From positions 128,474-192,473 of the forward strand of contig CAVQIB010000017.1 in the NCBI GenBank assembly GCA_963712435.1: 64,000 nt of DNA, given 5' to 3'. A model generated the notes under the pieces. The model saw only the letters and a program-made list of their open reading frames with translations, was not told the origin of the DNA and ran no database searches. Made by a program: the position numbers and the translations under genes. The DNA comes from Rhodoplanes sp963712435 (GTDB lineage Bacteria; Pseudomonadota; Alphaproteobacteria; Rhizobiales; Xanthobacteraceae). Positions 1 through 13,585 of this stretch are shown here, in pieces (positions within the stretch are counted from its first letter, which is position 1; each line of letters starts with the position of its first letter).

Positions 1-1125
1 TGTCGGCTCGCTGGAACCGAGCGTGATCGAGAAAACCGGGTGGAGCGAGACGGCCTATCGCCGCCTCGAGCAGCCGGACTCGGAAGAGCATACGGCGCTG
101 GTGCGCGTCGTCAGGCTGCCGGGCGGATTCCGCCTGCTGGTCGGACGCGACCTCGCCGAGCGCGAGCGCCTGTTCAGCATCGTCGCCGTCGCCGGGCGCT
201 GGTCGGTGGCGATCGTCGTCGTGCTCGGCCTCGTCGGCGGCTTCTTCGTGAGCCGGCGCGTGCTGCAGCGGATCGACGCGATGAGCGACAAGGCGCGGAC
301 GATCATGGCGGGCGACCTCACCGGCCGGTTGCCGATCGCGGGAACCGGCGACGAGCTCGATCGCCTCGCGGCCAATCTCAACGCCATGCTCGAGCGGATC
401 GAGGCGCTCATGCGCGGCCTCAAGGAGGTCTCCGACAACGTCGCCCATGACCTCAGGACGCCGCTGACGCGGCTGCGCAACCGTTGCGAGGCCGCCTTGC
501 GCACGGCCAAGAGCGACAGCGACTACCGCGACGCGATCGAAGCGACGATCGAGGAGTCCGATCGAGCTGATCCGCGTCTTCGATGCGCTCCTGATGATCG
601 CGCGCGCCGAATCGGGCGAGCCGCGCGCCGGCATGACCGCGTTCGACGCCGCCGAGATCGCGCGCGACGTCGGCGAGCTGTATGAACCGGTCGCCGACGA
701 GAAGGGCCTCGCGCTCCATGTCGACGCGGCGAGCCCCGCGCCGGTCAGGGGCAATCGCGAACTGATCGGCCAGGCGCTCGCCAATCTGCTCGACAACGCG
801 ATCAAATATGCCGGGGCCGCGACGGACCGCGCCGCCGGCACGCCCCGGAGATCGTCGTCACGGCGCAGACCAGAGGGCGACCAGATCATGCTCGGCGTCG
901 GCGACCGCGGGCCGGGCATTCCGCCGGCTGATCGCTCGCGGGCGGTCGAGCGTTTCGTGCGCCTGGAGCAGAGCCGCACGGAGCCCGGCTCCGGCCTGGG
1001 ATTGAGTCTTGCGTCCGCGGTCGCCCGGCTGCATGGAGGGGAACTGCGGCTGGAGGACAACGCGCCGGGACTGAGGGCCCTCGCTGATCCTGCCGCGGGC
1101 GGATGTTGCGCGCGGGACGAGTTGA
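1..1125 (+). CDS. HAMP sensor histidine kinase, 5' end outside window, frameshifted as read
   Basis: Membrane sensor kinase of a two-component system; the partner regulator is probably upstream, outside the window. Reading from base 2 gives the end of a periplasmic region, a membrane segment (about 175-255), a HAMP region (about 250-400), a HisKA H-box with AHDLRTPLTRLR (about 445-480), an N-box NLLDNAIKYA (about 785-815), G1 GVGDRGPGIP (about 895-925) and G2 GSGLGLSLASAVARLHGG (about 985-1040). All catalytic boxes are present but lie in different frames. Breaks fall near 558 (one extra base restores ESIELIRVF), 825-880 (a compensating pair) and about 1075, after which the frame ending LPRADVARGTS stops at 1125. 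glnE starts one base further on, so the two are probably co-transcribed. The ligand is unknown. The breaks look like sequence errors, since the same pattern continues through glnE. Confidence 0.85.
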
Positions 1126-1126
1126 C

Positions 1127-4100
1127 GTGGCCGAAGGCAGTGAACCCGAGCTTCTGGATGTCGCCGAGCAGGCTTTGGCGCGGCGGATTGTGCGCGCGCC
1201 GCTGCTGGCCGATCCGGCCGCCGCGCGCGCCGCCGTGGCCGAGTGGCTGGAATCGATCGGCGCCACCGCCGCCGGCCGAACGATCGCGCGGCTGATCGCC
1301 GATCACGCGCCGGTCGGCGCCGCTGATCGAGGCGATCGCCGACGGCTCGCCCTTTCTGTGGGATCTCGTGCAGCGCGACGCTCGCGCGCTTCGTCGCCCT
1401 GCTCGCCTCCGATCCCGCCGAGCGCCTGCGCATGCGGCTCGCCCATACCGAGCGCCGGGTCGCCTCGAGCCAGGACGACGCCGATGTCATGCGGCATCTG
1501 CGCCGCCTGAAAGCGGAGGGCGCGCTCCTCATCGCGCTCGCCGATCTCGCCGGCGTGTGGGACATCATGCGGGTGAGCGAGGCGCTGACCGAGCTCGCCG
1601 ATACGACGGTGCGGGCGGCGGTGCGCTATCTGCTCGGCGTCGCCGCGCGACCGGGCAGGTTCGTGCCCGCGCGATCGCGGAGCAACATCGCGAGCGGACT
1701 CCGGCTATGTCGTCCTCGCCATGGGCAAGATGGGCGCGCACGAGCTCAATTATTCGAGCGACATCGACCTCATCGTCTTCTTCGATCCGGCCGCGCCGCT
1801 TGCGCCGCGAGCGTCGAGCCGGGGCCGGCTCTTCGTGCGTCTGACCCGCTCCCTGATCAAGCTTCTGCAGGAACGCACGGAGGACGGCTATGTCTTCCGC
1901 GTCGACCTGCGGCTGCGGCCCGGATCCCGCCTCGACCCAGGTCGCCGTGTCGGTTGCCGGCCGCGCTCGACTACTACGAAAGCGTCGGCCAGAACTGGGA
2001 ACGGGCCGCCATGATCAAGGCGCGGCCCTGCGCCGGCGATCTCGCGCTCGGCGACTACGTTGCTCGCGGAGCTCACGCCCTTCATCTGGCGCAAATATCT
2101 CGATTTCGCCACGATCGCCGACGTCCACGCGATGAAGCGCCAGATCCATGCCTATAAGGGGCATGGCGACATCGCGGTCGAAGGCCACAACGTCAAGCTC
2201 GGGCGCGGCGGCATCCGCGAGATCGAGTTCTTCGTCCAGACCCAGCAGCTGATCGCCGGCGGCCGCAACCCGGAGCTGCGCGGGCGCGAGACGCTCGCGA
2301 TGCTCGCCGATGCTCGCCGACGGGCAATGGATCGACACCGAGGCGCAGGACCGAGCTGACGCGCGGCCTATCTCTTTCTGCGCGACGTCGAGCATCGCCT
2401 GCAGATGGTGGCCGACGAGCAGACCCACACGCTGCCGGCCGAGCGGGAGAGCCTCGACCGCTTTGCGCGCTTTGCCGGCTTCGACGGACGCGACGCCTTC
2501 GCCGCCGCCCTGCTTCCGCATCTGCACGCGGTGCAGCGCCACTATGCGCGTCTGTTCGAAGACGCGCCGGCGCAGGCGGCGCTTCAGCGCGGCCTCGTCT
2601 TCACCGCCCGACCGACGATGACGCGAGACGCTCGACAAGCTCGTCGCCATGGGCTTTCGCGACGCCGATCGAGGTCTCCGACACGGTGCGCCGCTGGCTC
2701 GCCGGCGCGCCGCGCCGCGCTCAAGGGCGCAGGTCGCGCGCAGTCATCTCGCCGAACTGGTGTCGGTGCTGCTCGACCATCTCGCCCGCGCCGAGAATCC
2801 GGACGCCGCGCTCGTCGCCTTCGATCGCTTCCTTGGCCGCCTGCACGGCGGCGCAACGCTGTTCTGCGCTGCTCAACCAGAATCCGGATCTGCGTCGCCC
2901 TGGTCGCGCATCTGCTCGGCACCGCGCCGCGGCTCGCCGACATCCTCGCGCAGCATCCGCAGGTGATGGATGCGCTGATCGATCCGGCCTTCTTCGGCGC
3001 CCTGCCGGACGCCGACCAAGCTGCAGGCCGAGCTCGCGCGCTCGCTCGAACAGGCGCGCACCTACGAGGATTTCCTCGACCGCGTGCGGCTGTTCGGCCA
3101 GGAGCACATGTTCCTGATCGGCGCGCGCATCCTGTCCGGCACGGTGTCGGCGCGAGCAGGCGGGCGAGGCGTTCGCGCGGCCTCGCCGATGTGGTCATTC
3201 GCTCGCTGCACCACACCGTCGAAGAAAACCTTCGTCGCAGCAGCACGGCCGCATTCCCGGCGGCGAGAGCGCGATCCTCGCCATGGGCAAGCTCGGCGGG
3301 CGCGAGATGACGGCGAGCTCCGATCTCGATCTGATCGTCATCTACGACTTCGATCCCGCGCATCCGGAGTCGGACGGCGCCGCGCCCGCTCTACGGCGGC
3401 CAGTACTATGCCCGCTTCACCCAGCGCCTCATCAATGCGCTGACCACGCCAGACCAATTACGGCCGCCTCTACGAGGTCGACATGCGGCTGCGGCCCTCC
3501 GGCCGCTCGGGGCCGGTCGCGACCTCGCTCGCATCGTTCCGCGAGCTACCAGCGCAGACCGAGGCGTGGACCTGGGAGCACATGGCGCTGACGCGCGCGC
3601 GCGTCGTCTCCGCGTCGCCCGCCTTCGCCGCGCAGGTGGAGCAGGCGATCCACGCGATCCTGTGCCTGCCGCGCGACGCAGCGATCGATCGCCGGCGACG
3701 TCGTCGAGATGCGCCGGGCGATCGCGATCGAAAAGGGCGATCAGGAGCGCTGGAACCTCAAATACGTCGCCGGCGGCCTGGTCGATCTCGAATTCATCGC
3801 GCAGTACCTCCAGCTCGTCCACGCCGCGGACACGCCCGCACATTCTCGACACGTCGACGATCCGCGTGCTGGAGAAGGCGCGCGGCACGGCCTTCTGACG
3901 GTCGAGGACGCCGAGGTGCTGCGCCCGGCGGCGCGGCTTTATCACGACCTGACCCAGATTCTGCGGCTGTGCCTCACCGGGCCGTTCGATCCGGACACCG
4001 CCGGCGCGGCCTTCTCGGCCTGCTCACCCGCGCCGCCGACGTGCCCGACATCGCGACGCTCGAAGCGCATCTCGTCGAGACGCAGGAGCGCGTGCGCCGG

Positions 4101-4133
4101 AGCTTCATCCGCATCCTCGGCGCTGAGCCGTGA
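1127..4133 (+). CDS. glnE: bifunctional glutamine synthetase adenylyltransferase/adenylyl-removing enzyme (many frame breaks)
   Basis: GlnE attaches and removes AMP on glutamine synthetase in response to PII status, in the cytoplasm. A GTG at 1127 follows the kinase stop directly (an in-frame ATG lies at 1103). Stitching frames gives about 1,000 codons, the normal length. Both nucleotidyltransferase halves are visible: SSDIDLIVFF followed by RVDLRLRP near 1755-1920, and SSDLDLIVIY near 3315-3350 followed by MRLRPSGRSGPVATSL at 3483. GHNVKLGRGGIREIEFFVQ at about 2190-2240 and KYVAGGLVDLEFIAQYLQ at about 3760-3810 are further GlnE signatures. I count at least 18 frame changes. Where the original codons are obvious (about 1920, 1957, 2351, 2365, 2864, 2900, 3016, 3180) each is explained by one extra base. 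A natural pseudogene would rarely keep every conserved block with this pattern, so I treat the gene as real but badly read. Confidence 0.9.
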
Positions 4134-4168
4134 GCCGCCGGCAAGGAATGCAGCCAGCGCGAGCGAAA

Positions 4169-6546
<2,378 letters not shown>

Positions 6547-6799
6547 CGCTCGCCTCCTCAGGATCAATCTCTTCCGGATTGACGTGCCGCATCTCTCCGA
6601 ATGCGCGCCATTGGAATCGAAACGCCTGATTCTGTCGAGAGACGCCGAGTCACATTCCCGGATCATGCGAGAGCGCGGGGGATAACCACGTACAATGCTG
6701 GGGTTACGGCTTCGCGCCGCAACGGAGCGCCGAGCCGTCCGCGGTATTGTGGCGCCGACCGGCGTCAGCGGCCTGCGCTGCCGACGAATCAGTACGCCG

Positions 6800-9457
6800 T
6801 TACGCGGCGACGAGCGAGCGATCCACGATGTCCTTGAGGTCGCGCGAGAGCGCGGGCGCGGCTGCAACGCGCTGCAGCTCCGCTTCCGCTCTCTTGCGGC
6901 GCACCGGCTCGAGCGCGCGCCAACTCCGGAACGCGGTCATCAGGCGCGCGGCGACCTGCGGGTTCCTGCCGTCCAGTGCGAGCACCGTATCGGCGATGAA
7001 GGCGTAGCCCGCTCCGTCGGCGCGGTTGAACTGGGTCTGGTTCGCCTGGGCGAATGTGCCGATCAGCGCGCGAACCCGATTGGGGTTGGCAAGCGAGAAG
7101 GCCGGATGGGCGGCGAGCTCCCGCACCCGCGTCGAACGTGTCGCCTCGGGTATCATGGCCTGCAGGGCGAACCATTTGTCGATCACCAGCGGATCGGACT
7201 GGTAGGCGGCGATAGAAGTCGTCGAGCGCATCCTGCCGTTCCGGCGTCTCGTGCAGGCTCAGGGTGGAGAGCGCCGCCATCCGGTCCGTCATGTTGTCGG
7301 CGGCGCGATATTGCTGCGCGGCGAGCGCGATCGCCCTCCGCATCGCCGCGCGCGGCGATCAGGTCGAGACAGACGTTTCTCAGCGCCCGGCGCCCGGCGC
7401 GCGGCCGCGTCGGGACTGTACGGGACCGCCGTCGTGCAGATCGCGATAAGTCGAGAGCAGCGACGGCCCGAGCGCGACGCCGATCGCGTAGCGCAGCGCT
7501 TGCCGGGCGAGGAAGATCGCGTCGGGATCGACGTCGCGCATGAGATCGCGGGCGATGTCGCCTTCGGACGGCATCGAGAGCGCCAGCGCGACGAAGGCCG
7601 GCTCCAGGCGCGTGTCGGCAAGGATCGCCGCGAGCGCATCGAGCAATCCGCTGTCCTCGCGCAACGGGCGGCCCGCGCGCACCGCCCCGACATTGTCGAG
7701 GAGAAGCGCGGATGCGAGCGTCTGCACCGCCTGCCATCGGTTGAATGAATCGCCGTCGCGCGCCGCGAGGAAGCGCAGCTCGTCGTCCGACAGATCGGAA
7801 CTGACCTTCACCGGCGCAGAGAATCCCCGGTTGAGCGAAAGCGCCGGACGCGCGGCGACGCCGGTGAAAACGAACCTCTCCGCCGCCTTGGTGAGCGTGA
7901 GCACGCCATCTGCGAGCGTGCGGCCGTCGCTCAGAACGAGCGGCAGGTCGCAGCCGTCCGGCCCGACCAGCCCGAAGGCGAGCGGCACGACCATCGGCGT
8001 CTTGATCGGCTGGCCCGGCGTCGGAGGAACGACCTGCGCGATTTCGAGGGAGAAAGTGTGCGCATGCGGGTCGTGGCGGGTGGTGACGACGAGTTCCGGC
8101 GTGCCCGCCTGGCTGTACCACAGCATGAACTGGCGGAGGTCGACGGAGGCTGCGTCGGCAAAGCAGGCGATGAAGTCCTCGACCGTTGCGGCGCGTCCGT
8201 CGTGGCGCGCGAAATAAAGGTCCATGCCGGCGCGGAACCGCTCCGGACCCAGCAGGGTCTTGAGCATCCGCACCACTTCGGCGCCCTTCTCGTAAACCGT
8301 CGCGGTATAGAAGTTGTTGATCTCGCGATAGATCTCCGGCCGCACCGGGTGGGCGAGCGGACCGGCGTCCTCGGCGAATTGATGACTGCGCAGCATGCGC
8401 ACATCGGCGATGCGCCTGACCGTGCGCGAGCGCATGGTCGGAGGAGAATTCCTGGTCGCGGAAAACGGTCAGGCCTTCCTTCAGGCAGAGCTGGAACCAG
8501 TCGCGGCAGGTGATGCGATTGCCGGTCCAATTGTGGAAATACTCGTGGGCGATGACCGCCTCGATCGCCGCGTAGTCGGCGTCGGTCGCGGTCTCGGGCG
8601 AGGCAAGGACGTACTTGTCGTTGAAGACGTTGAGGCCCTTGTTCTCCATCGCGCCCATATTGAAGTCGGACACGGCGACGATCATGAAGACATCGAGGTC
8701 GTATTCGCGCCCGAACGCCTCTTCGTCCCAGCGCATCGCGCGCTTCAGCGCTTCCATCGCGTAGGCCGCGCGCGCCTCCTTGCCCGGCTCGACATAGATG
8801 CGCAGCGCGACCTCGCGCCCGGACATGGTGGTGAAACTGTCCTCGCGCATGTCGAGCCGGCCGCCGACCAGGGCAAACAGATAGCAGGGCTTGGGATGCG
8901 GGTCGTGCCACACGGCGAAGTGCCGCGTCGTGCCTTCGATCTCGCCCGCCGCGACAAGATTGCCGTTGCGCGAGCAGCACCGGCGCTTCGGCACGGTCGG
9001 CTTCGATGCGCGTGGTGTATACGGCCATCACGTCCGGCCGGTCGGGAAAATAGGTGATGCGGCGAAAGCCCTCCGCCTCGCATTGCGTGCAGTAGACGCC
9101 GCCCGAGCGATAGAGCCCCATCAGCTTGGTGTTGGCGGAAGGATCGAGGACCGTCTCGATCTCGAGCTCGAACGGCCGCGGCGGCGGCTGGGTGATCGTG
9201 AGGCCGTCGGCGGTGACGATGAACGCCTCCGACGACACCTCCTCGCCATCGATCCGCACGGCGACCGGCTCGATCTCGTCGCCGTCGAGAACGACAGGCG
9301 CGGGGGCGCCGGCTTCCGGATTCGGCCTGAGCGCAAGCCGCGCGCGGACGCGAGTCCGGGTTGGGTGCAGCGCGACATCGAGGTCGACGGAATTGACCAG
9401 CCAGTCCGGCGGGCGATAGTCCACAAGGCGGACGGGGCGGCCCTGTTCGGTGCGCAT
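6800..9457 (-). CDS. pepN: aminopeptidase N, M1 zinc metallopeptidase (frameshifted as read)
   Basis: Cytoplasmic M1 aminopeptidase that trims N-terminal residues from peptides. ATG 9457 (MRTEQGRPVRLVDYRPPDWL) to stop 6800 gives about 885 codons, the normal size for the bacterial PepN subfamily. Conserved blocks: the YCTQCEAEGFRRITYF segment (about 9040-9100), the substrate-binding GAMENKGLNVFNDKYVL (about 8620-8670), the zinc ligands HEYFHNWTGNRITCRDWF (about 8490-8550), and the C-terminal helical domain running through QTLASALLLDNVGAVRAG (about 7670-7740) to DLKDIVDRSLVAA. Four or five one-base breaks occur (near 8990, 8440, 7390, 7330 and 7210), yet every catalytic residue is present. The divergent gene at 9785 is separated by about 327 bp in which I see no gene. 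Confidence 0.92.
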
Positions 9458-9784
9458 GTCTGACCTCGAAAGGATTTGCGGGCAGGGACGACGCGGCCGC
9501 GCGGACGATTATGGCAAGCGACGATTGCGCGCGCAGCGCACTTCGCTGCGAGCGCCGCGGATTCATTTATGCCGTCTGCCGGCAAATGCAAAGCCACAGG
9601 CGCAGCCGGTCCGGCGCCGAACACCGCCGCGCCCATGCAACCCGACCGCGATTGCGCGGCCCGCCCTTTCAGCCTGTTTGCGACGATATGTCCGTATCGA
9701 TGCGGCAACGCGGGCGGCAGGATGAATCTGCAATCGGCGCGGACGCGCAGATGTCCGCCGGGAGACCGATGGAGGACCAACAAC

Positions 9785-10772
9785 ATGCGAGCAATAACGA
9801 CAGCGGCATTGGTCGGCGCCGCGCTGATGGCGTTGGCGTCTGCGGCGACGGCGCAGGCGCCCGCGGCGGCGCCGGGATCGGCCGGCGCCTACCCGAACCA
9901 GACTGGTCAAGATCGTGGTGCCGTTCTCGGCCGGCAGCGTCACCGACGGCTTGGCGCGCATCATCGCCGACAAGCTCACCGACCTGTGGAAGCAGCAGGT
10001 CATCGTCGAGAACCGGCCCGGCCTGCCCGGCACCACCGCCGTCGCCAAGTCGCAGCCGGACGGCTACACCCTGATGCTGACCTCGAACGGGCACACCATT
10101 GCCGGCGTCATCAACAAGAACATCCAGTTCGATCCGGTGAAGGACTTTTCCGGCGTGAGCAAGGTCGCTTCGGTGCCAATGGTCGCGGTGGTTCCGGCCG
10201 ACCTGCCGGTAAAGTCGCTCAAGGATTTCATCGCGCTCGCCAAGGAAAAGCCCGGCAAGCTCAACTTTTCCTCGGCGGGACTGGCGAGCACGACCTTCCT
10301 GTCGGCCGAACTGCTCAAGCAGGCCGCCGGCATCGACATCATGCACGTGCCCTATAAGGGCACGCCGGAAGCAACCACCGCGGTCGTGCGCGGCGACGTG
10401 CAAATGTACTTCACGCCGGTCCCGATGGCGCAGGAACTGAGCGCGGCCGGCAAGGTCCTCCCGATCGCGATCAACTCCAACCAGCGCAGCGCGCAGCTTC
10501 CGGACATTCCCACGGTCAAGGAAAGCGTGCCGAGCTACGATTACGACTCCTGGTTCGCGATTCTCGCGCCCGCCAACACGCCGCGCCCGATCCTCGACAA
10601 GGTCAGCAAGGATCTGGCGACGGTCCTCAAGCTCCCCGACGTGGTCGAGAAGCTGCAGGCGCAGGGCGCAGCGCCGTCGCCGACCACGCCCGAGGCGCTC
10701 GACGCGCAGCTCAAGAAGGAAACGGAGTTCTACGCCAAGGTTTTGCGCGACGCGGGCGTCGGCGGGAACTGA
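9785..10772 (+). CDS. Bug/TctC-type tripartite tricarboxylate transporter solute-binding protein (one frame break)
   Basis: Periplasmic binding protein of the Bug (TctC) family, which delivers carboxylates to TctAB permeases; no tctA/tctB is near, as is common for orphan Bug proteins. The start MRAITTAALVGAALMALASA is a signal peptide with likely cleavage after ATAQA. The mature part carries the family features PFSAGSVTDGLARIIADKL, a VENRPG-type turn (about 9990-10020), DGYTLMLTSNGHTIA, the DFIALAKEKPGKLNFSSAG block and HVPYKGTPEATTAVVRGDVQ. One extra T near 9904 breaks the frame (NQT|VKIVVPFS); the length is 3n+1, consistent with a single insertion. From here to about 15.9 kb no further breaks are seen. 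Confidence 0.9.
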
Positions 10773-10798
10773 CGGGTGGTCGCGCGCAAGCAACCGTC

Positions 10799-10970
10799 AT
10801 GGCGCTGATGCGCGCGATGGTGCTGGAGCGGCCGGGGCTTCCGCTCGCGATGCGCGAGCGGGAGACGCCTGACCGAAGTGACGCTCTACCCGCTCGCCGA
10901 GGCGAACGCGGCGCGGACGACCTCCGTTCGGGCCGCCTGCAAAGGGGCCGCCGTGCTCCGGCCGGGGTGA
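10799..10970 (+). pseudogene. zinc-dependent alcohol dehydrogenase remnant with internal deletion
   Basis: ATG 10799 opens with MRAMVLERPGLPLAMRERE, which matches the usual first 20-odd residues of medium-chain zinc alcohol dehydrogenases. After about 25 codons the sequence jumps to VTLYPLAEANAA and, one frame over, DDLRSGRLQGAAVLRPG before TGA at 10968-10970. That is the C-terminal end of the same family. About 270-290 codons, including all zinc ligands and the NAD-binding fold, are missing, so this cannot be functional. Either a natural deletion or an assembly collapse could explain it. The family call rests on two short but characteristic ends. Confidence 0.6.
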
Positions 10971-11205
10971 GCGGGTCGCGCCGGGTAGGCTATAGGCGAT
11001 CCGGCGGCCCTGTTCGCCGCGCGCATTAAACCTTCGCAAGTTTCCGTAAATTTTGCTTGGATTGCACTGTATTCGCTCTACTCTCCCGCTTTACAGCACC
11101 AATGCGGCGAACCAGTTCCCGCTTCGCCGCACCAAGATTGAGCGTCCGACGCACGGCGTTTCGCGACGGCGCACGAAGGTGAGCGCCGGTACGAGGGCCG
11201 ATGAC

Positions 11206-12027
11206 ATGCTTGTGCGTTTCTGGGGGGTGCGGGGCAGTGTCGCCTGCCCGGGACCGGGGACCGTTCGTTATGGCGGCAATACCGCTTGCGTCGAGGTGCG
11301 ATGCGGCGAGCGGCTGATCATATTCGACGCGGGCTCGGGCCTGCGCCCGCTCGGCCTCGCCCTCTCCGGCGAGACGGTCGACGCCGACCTGTTCCTCAGC
11401 CACTGCCATCTCGATCATGTCTGGGGCCTGCCGTTTTTCGAGCCGTGCTACGCGCCCGCCACGCGGCTTCGCCTCTGGGCCGGCAATCTCCTGCCGAAAT
11501 TCACCCTGCGCGAGGCAATCGCGCGGCTGATGGACGAGCCCCTGTTTCCGCGCGGCCTCGACCTGTTCAAGGCGCAGGTCGAGTTCCATGACTTCGTCAG
11601 CGGGGACGTGCTGAAGCCGCATGCCGGGGTGACCCTGCGGACGGCGCCGCTGAACCACCCGAACCGGGCGACCGGCTACCGGCTCGATTATGGCGGGCAT
11701 GCGCTCGCCTACATCACCGACACCGAACACGCGCCGGGCACGCTCGACGACCACGTGCTGGCGCTCGCGCGAAACGTCGATCTGATGATCTATGACTGCA
11801 CCTATTCGGATGAGGAGTACCCCGCCAATGCCGGGCGGGGCCACTCCACATGGCAGCAGGGCGTGCGCCTCGCCGACGCTGCGGGCGCCAAGCGCCTCGC
11901 CATCTTCCATCACGACCCCGCGCATGACGACGCCCGGCTCGACCGCCTCGCCCGGCAGGCGGAAGCCGTGCGGCCCGGCGCCATCGTCGCCGCGGAGGGC
12001 CTGACCCTGCGCTTTCCGCCCGGCTGA
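11206..12027 (+). CDS. MBL-fold metallo-hydrolase
   Basis: 273-aa metallo-beta-lactamase-fold hydrolase. It opens with MLVRFWGVRGSVACPGPGT, as do the PhnP/cyclic-phosphodiesterase-like members of the fold, followed by RYGGNTACVEV. The metal motif HxHxDH is seen as SHCHLDHVWG (about 11397-11430). Later ligands are probably H in LNHPNRATGY, D in AYITDTEH and the H of IFHHDP. I chose ATG 11206 over the longer open frame from 11053 because the family starts at this motif and the upstream residues look non-coding. The gene is intact. The substrate is not predictable from sequence; a cyclic nucleotide or phosphoester is the family precedent. Confidence 0.88.
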   Translation: MLVRFWGVRGSVACPGPGTVRYGGNTACVEVRCGERLIIFDAGSGLRPLGLALSGETVDADLFLSHCHLDHVWGLPFFEPCYAPATRLRLWAGNLLPKFTLREAIARLMDEPLFPRGLDLFKAQVEFHDFVSGDVLKPHAGVTLRTAPLNHPNRATGYRLDYGGHALAYITDTEHAPGTLDDHVLALARNVDLMIYDCTYSDEEYPANAGRGHSTWQQGVRLADAAGAKRLAIFHHDPAHDDARLDRLARQAEAVRPGAIVAAEGLTLRFPPG

Positions 12028-12183
12028 CGCCTCCCCCGCCGGCACGCACCGCCTTCGAACCGACGCACGCGCGCCCGACGCGGGGCCGCGTTCGATCGCC
12101 CGCCCGTGCTTGTGTGATCCGGCTCACATGAAAGCGCGCGGCAGAGGTCTATCGCTCCAACACGCCAGCAAGTGGAGGAGCCG

Positions 12184-12804
12184 ATGCTCGCCAATCAAGA
12201 ACTGTCGGGAGTGACCGGGGCGAAAGCCAGGCCTGCACCCATCGCCAAAGCGCCGACCGATACCGCGCTCCTCGCCCGCATGGCAGACGGCGACCGGCTC
12301 GCGATGCACACCTTCTATACACGGCACAGCGTCCGCGTGTTTCGGTTCGCGCTGCGGATCATCGGCGATCCGGGCGTCGCCGAGGATGTCATCAGCGAGG
12401 TCTTCCTCGACGTTTGGAGGCAGGCCGGCCGCTTCGAAGGCCGCTCCGCGGTCTCCACCTGGCTGCTCGCGATTACGCGGCACAAGGCCTACGCCGCCCT
12501 GCGCCGACGCAACGTCGAGTACGTCAAGGACGACGTCATGGAGCAGCTCGAGGACTCCGCCGACAAGCCGGACGCGACGCTCGAAAAAGACGCGCGCAGC
12601 CGCATCCTTCGTCGCTGCCTCGGCGAATTGACGCCGGCCCATCGCGAGATCATCGACCTCGTCTATTATCACGAGAAGTCGGTGGCGGAAGTGGCGCAGA
12701 TCTTCGCCATTCCCGAAAACACGGTGAAGACCCGCCTGTTCTATGCCCGCAAGCGTCTCGCGACGCTTGTGCGCGACGCCGGCATCGACCGCGAATGGCT
12801 GTAG
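12184..12804 (+). CDS. ECF-type sigma-70 family RNA polymerase sigma factor
   Basis: 206-aa extracytoplasmic-function sigma factor. ATG 12184 is preceded by the ribosome site GTGGAGGAG at a good distance; a GTG start at 12172 would place that site inside the gene. Region 2 is seen in MHTFYTRHSVRVFRFALRI, EDVISEVFLDVWRQ and STWLLAITRHKAYAALRRR; region 4 in LTPAHREIIDLVYYHEKSV and IPENTVKTRLFYARKRL, a helix-turn-helix for the -35 element. There is no C-terminal extension and no adjacent anti-sigma gene: the next gene is a Spy-like periplasmic protein 262 bp downstream. That could be a regulon member, but this is inference. The gene is intact. Confidence 0.92.
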   Translation: MLANQELSGVTGAKARPAPIAKAPTDTALLARMADGDRLAMHTFYTRHSVRVFRFALRIIGDPGVAEDVISEVFLDVWRQAGRFEGRSAVSTWLLAITRHKAYAALRRRNVEYVKDDVMEQLEDSADKPDATLEKDARSRILRRCLGELTPAHREIIDLVYYHEKSVAEVAQIFAIPENTVKTRLFYARKRLATLVRDAGIDREWL

Positions 12805-13066
12805 GCCCATCGCGTCTCTGTATGGGTGCGATACGCCTCCGTCCATCGCCCGCGGTGCGGCGCCCTTCCCCAAGCGGGCAGGGCGTCGCCGGCGGCGCGC
12901 TCGAGCCGATGCAAATGCGCGGGCCATGTGACCCGGTGAGAGACGGCGCTCCGGCTGTTCTCCCGACGCCGCCCTGCGTCCGTACCGGTTCCATGTTACT
13001 CTCGAACATGCTCTACATGCCCGCAGCGTCGCGGCCGCGCCCGCGAGGCTTCAGGAGTTCTGATCG

Positions 13067-13585
13067 ATGAACCCAAGGAAGTTGTTTGCCGGCGCTCTAT
13101 TCGCCGGCTGTGCGCTCGCTTTCATGTCGGCCGCCTCGCCGGCTCTGGCGCAGGCCGGATCCACGGCGGAAAAAGCGTCGCGCGGCTATGTGCTGATGCC
13201 CGGCGTGATGACCGGTCCCGGCGCGATCGGTCCGATCGGCAGGCGGCGCTTCTGCGACGCGCGCTCGGCGGGGCTCACGCAATTGCGGACGGATTGGGTC
13301 GCGCGCCTCCTCAAGCCGGACGACGCGCAAGTCAAGGCGCTCGACGCCCTGGCGGAGGCGTCGGGCAAGGCCATCGACCTGTTCGCCGCCTCGTGTCCGC
13401 GCCGGGCGCCGCGATTGCAGACCGCCACCGCGCAGTTCGAGATAATGGAACGACGCATGGACACCGCGGTCCAGGCGGTGAAAACCGTGCGCCCGGCGTT
13501 CGACGCCTTCTACGGCGCACTCGACGATCGGCAAAAAGCCAAGGTCGACGAGCTCGGCCCCAAGCGCAGCGGCTGGATGTGGTGA
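13067..13585 (+). CDS. Spy/CpxP-like (LTXXQ-motif) periplasmic protein
   Basis: 172-aa protein with an AGGAG ribosome site at about 13052 and a clear signal peptide (LFAGALFAGCALAFMSAASP, cleavage near ALAQA). The mature part is helical, with a CDARSAGL...LTQLRTDW block and the closing stretch ALDDRQKAKVDELGPKRSGW. These are typical of the LTXXQ/Spy-like family, which is abundant in Bradyrhizobium relatives. The family includes periplasmic chaperones and metal-stress proteins; the exact role here is unknown. Two cysteines (FCDAR, ASCPRR) are conserved-looking. It follows the ECF sigma gene on the same strand. Confidence 0.7.
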   Translation: MNPRKLFAGALFAGCALAFMSAASPALAQAGSTAEKASRGYVLMPGVMTGPGAIGPIGRRRFCDARSAGLTQLRTDWVARLLKPDDAQVKALDALAEASGKAIDLFAASCPRRAPRLQTATAQFEIMERRMDTAVQAVKTVRPAFDAFYGALDDRQKAKVDELGPKRSGWMW

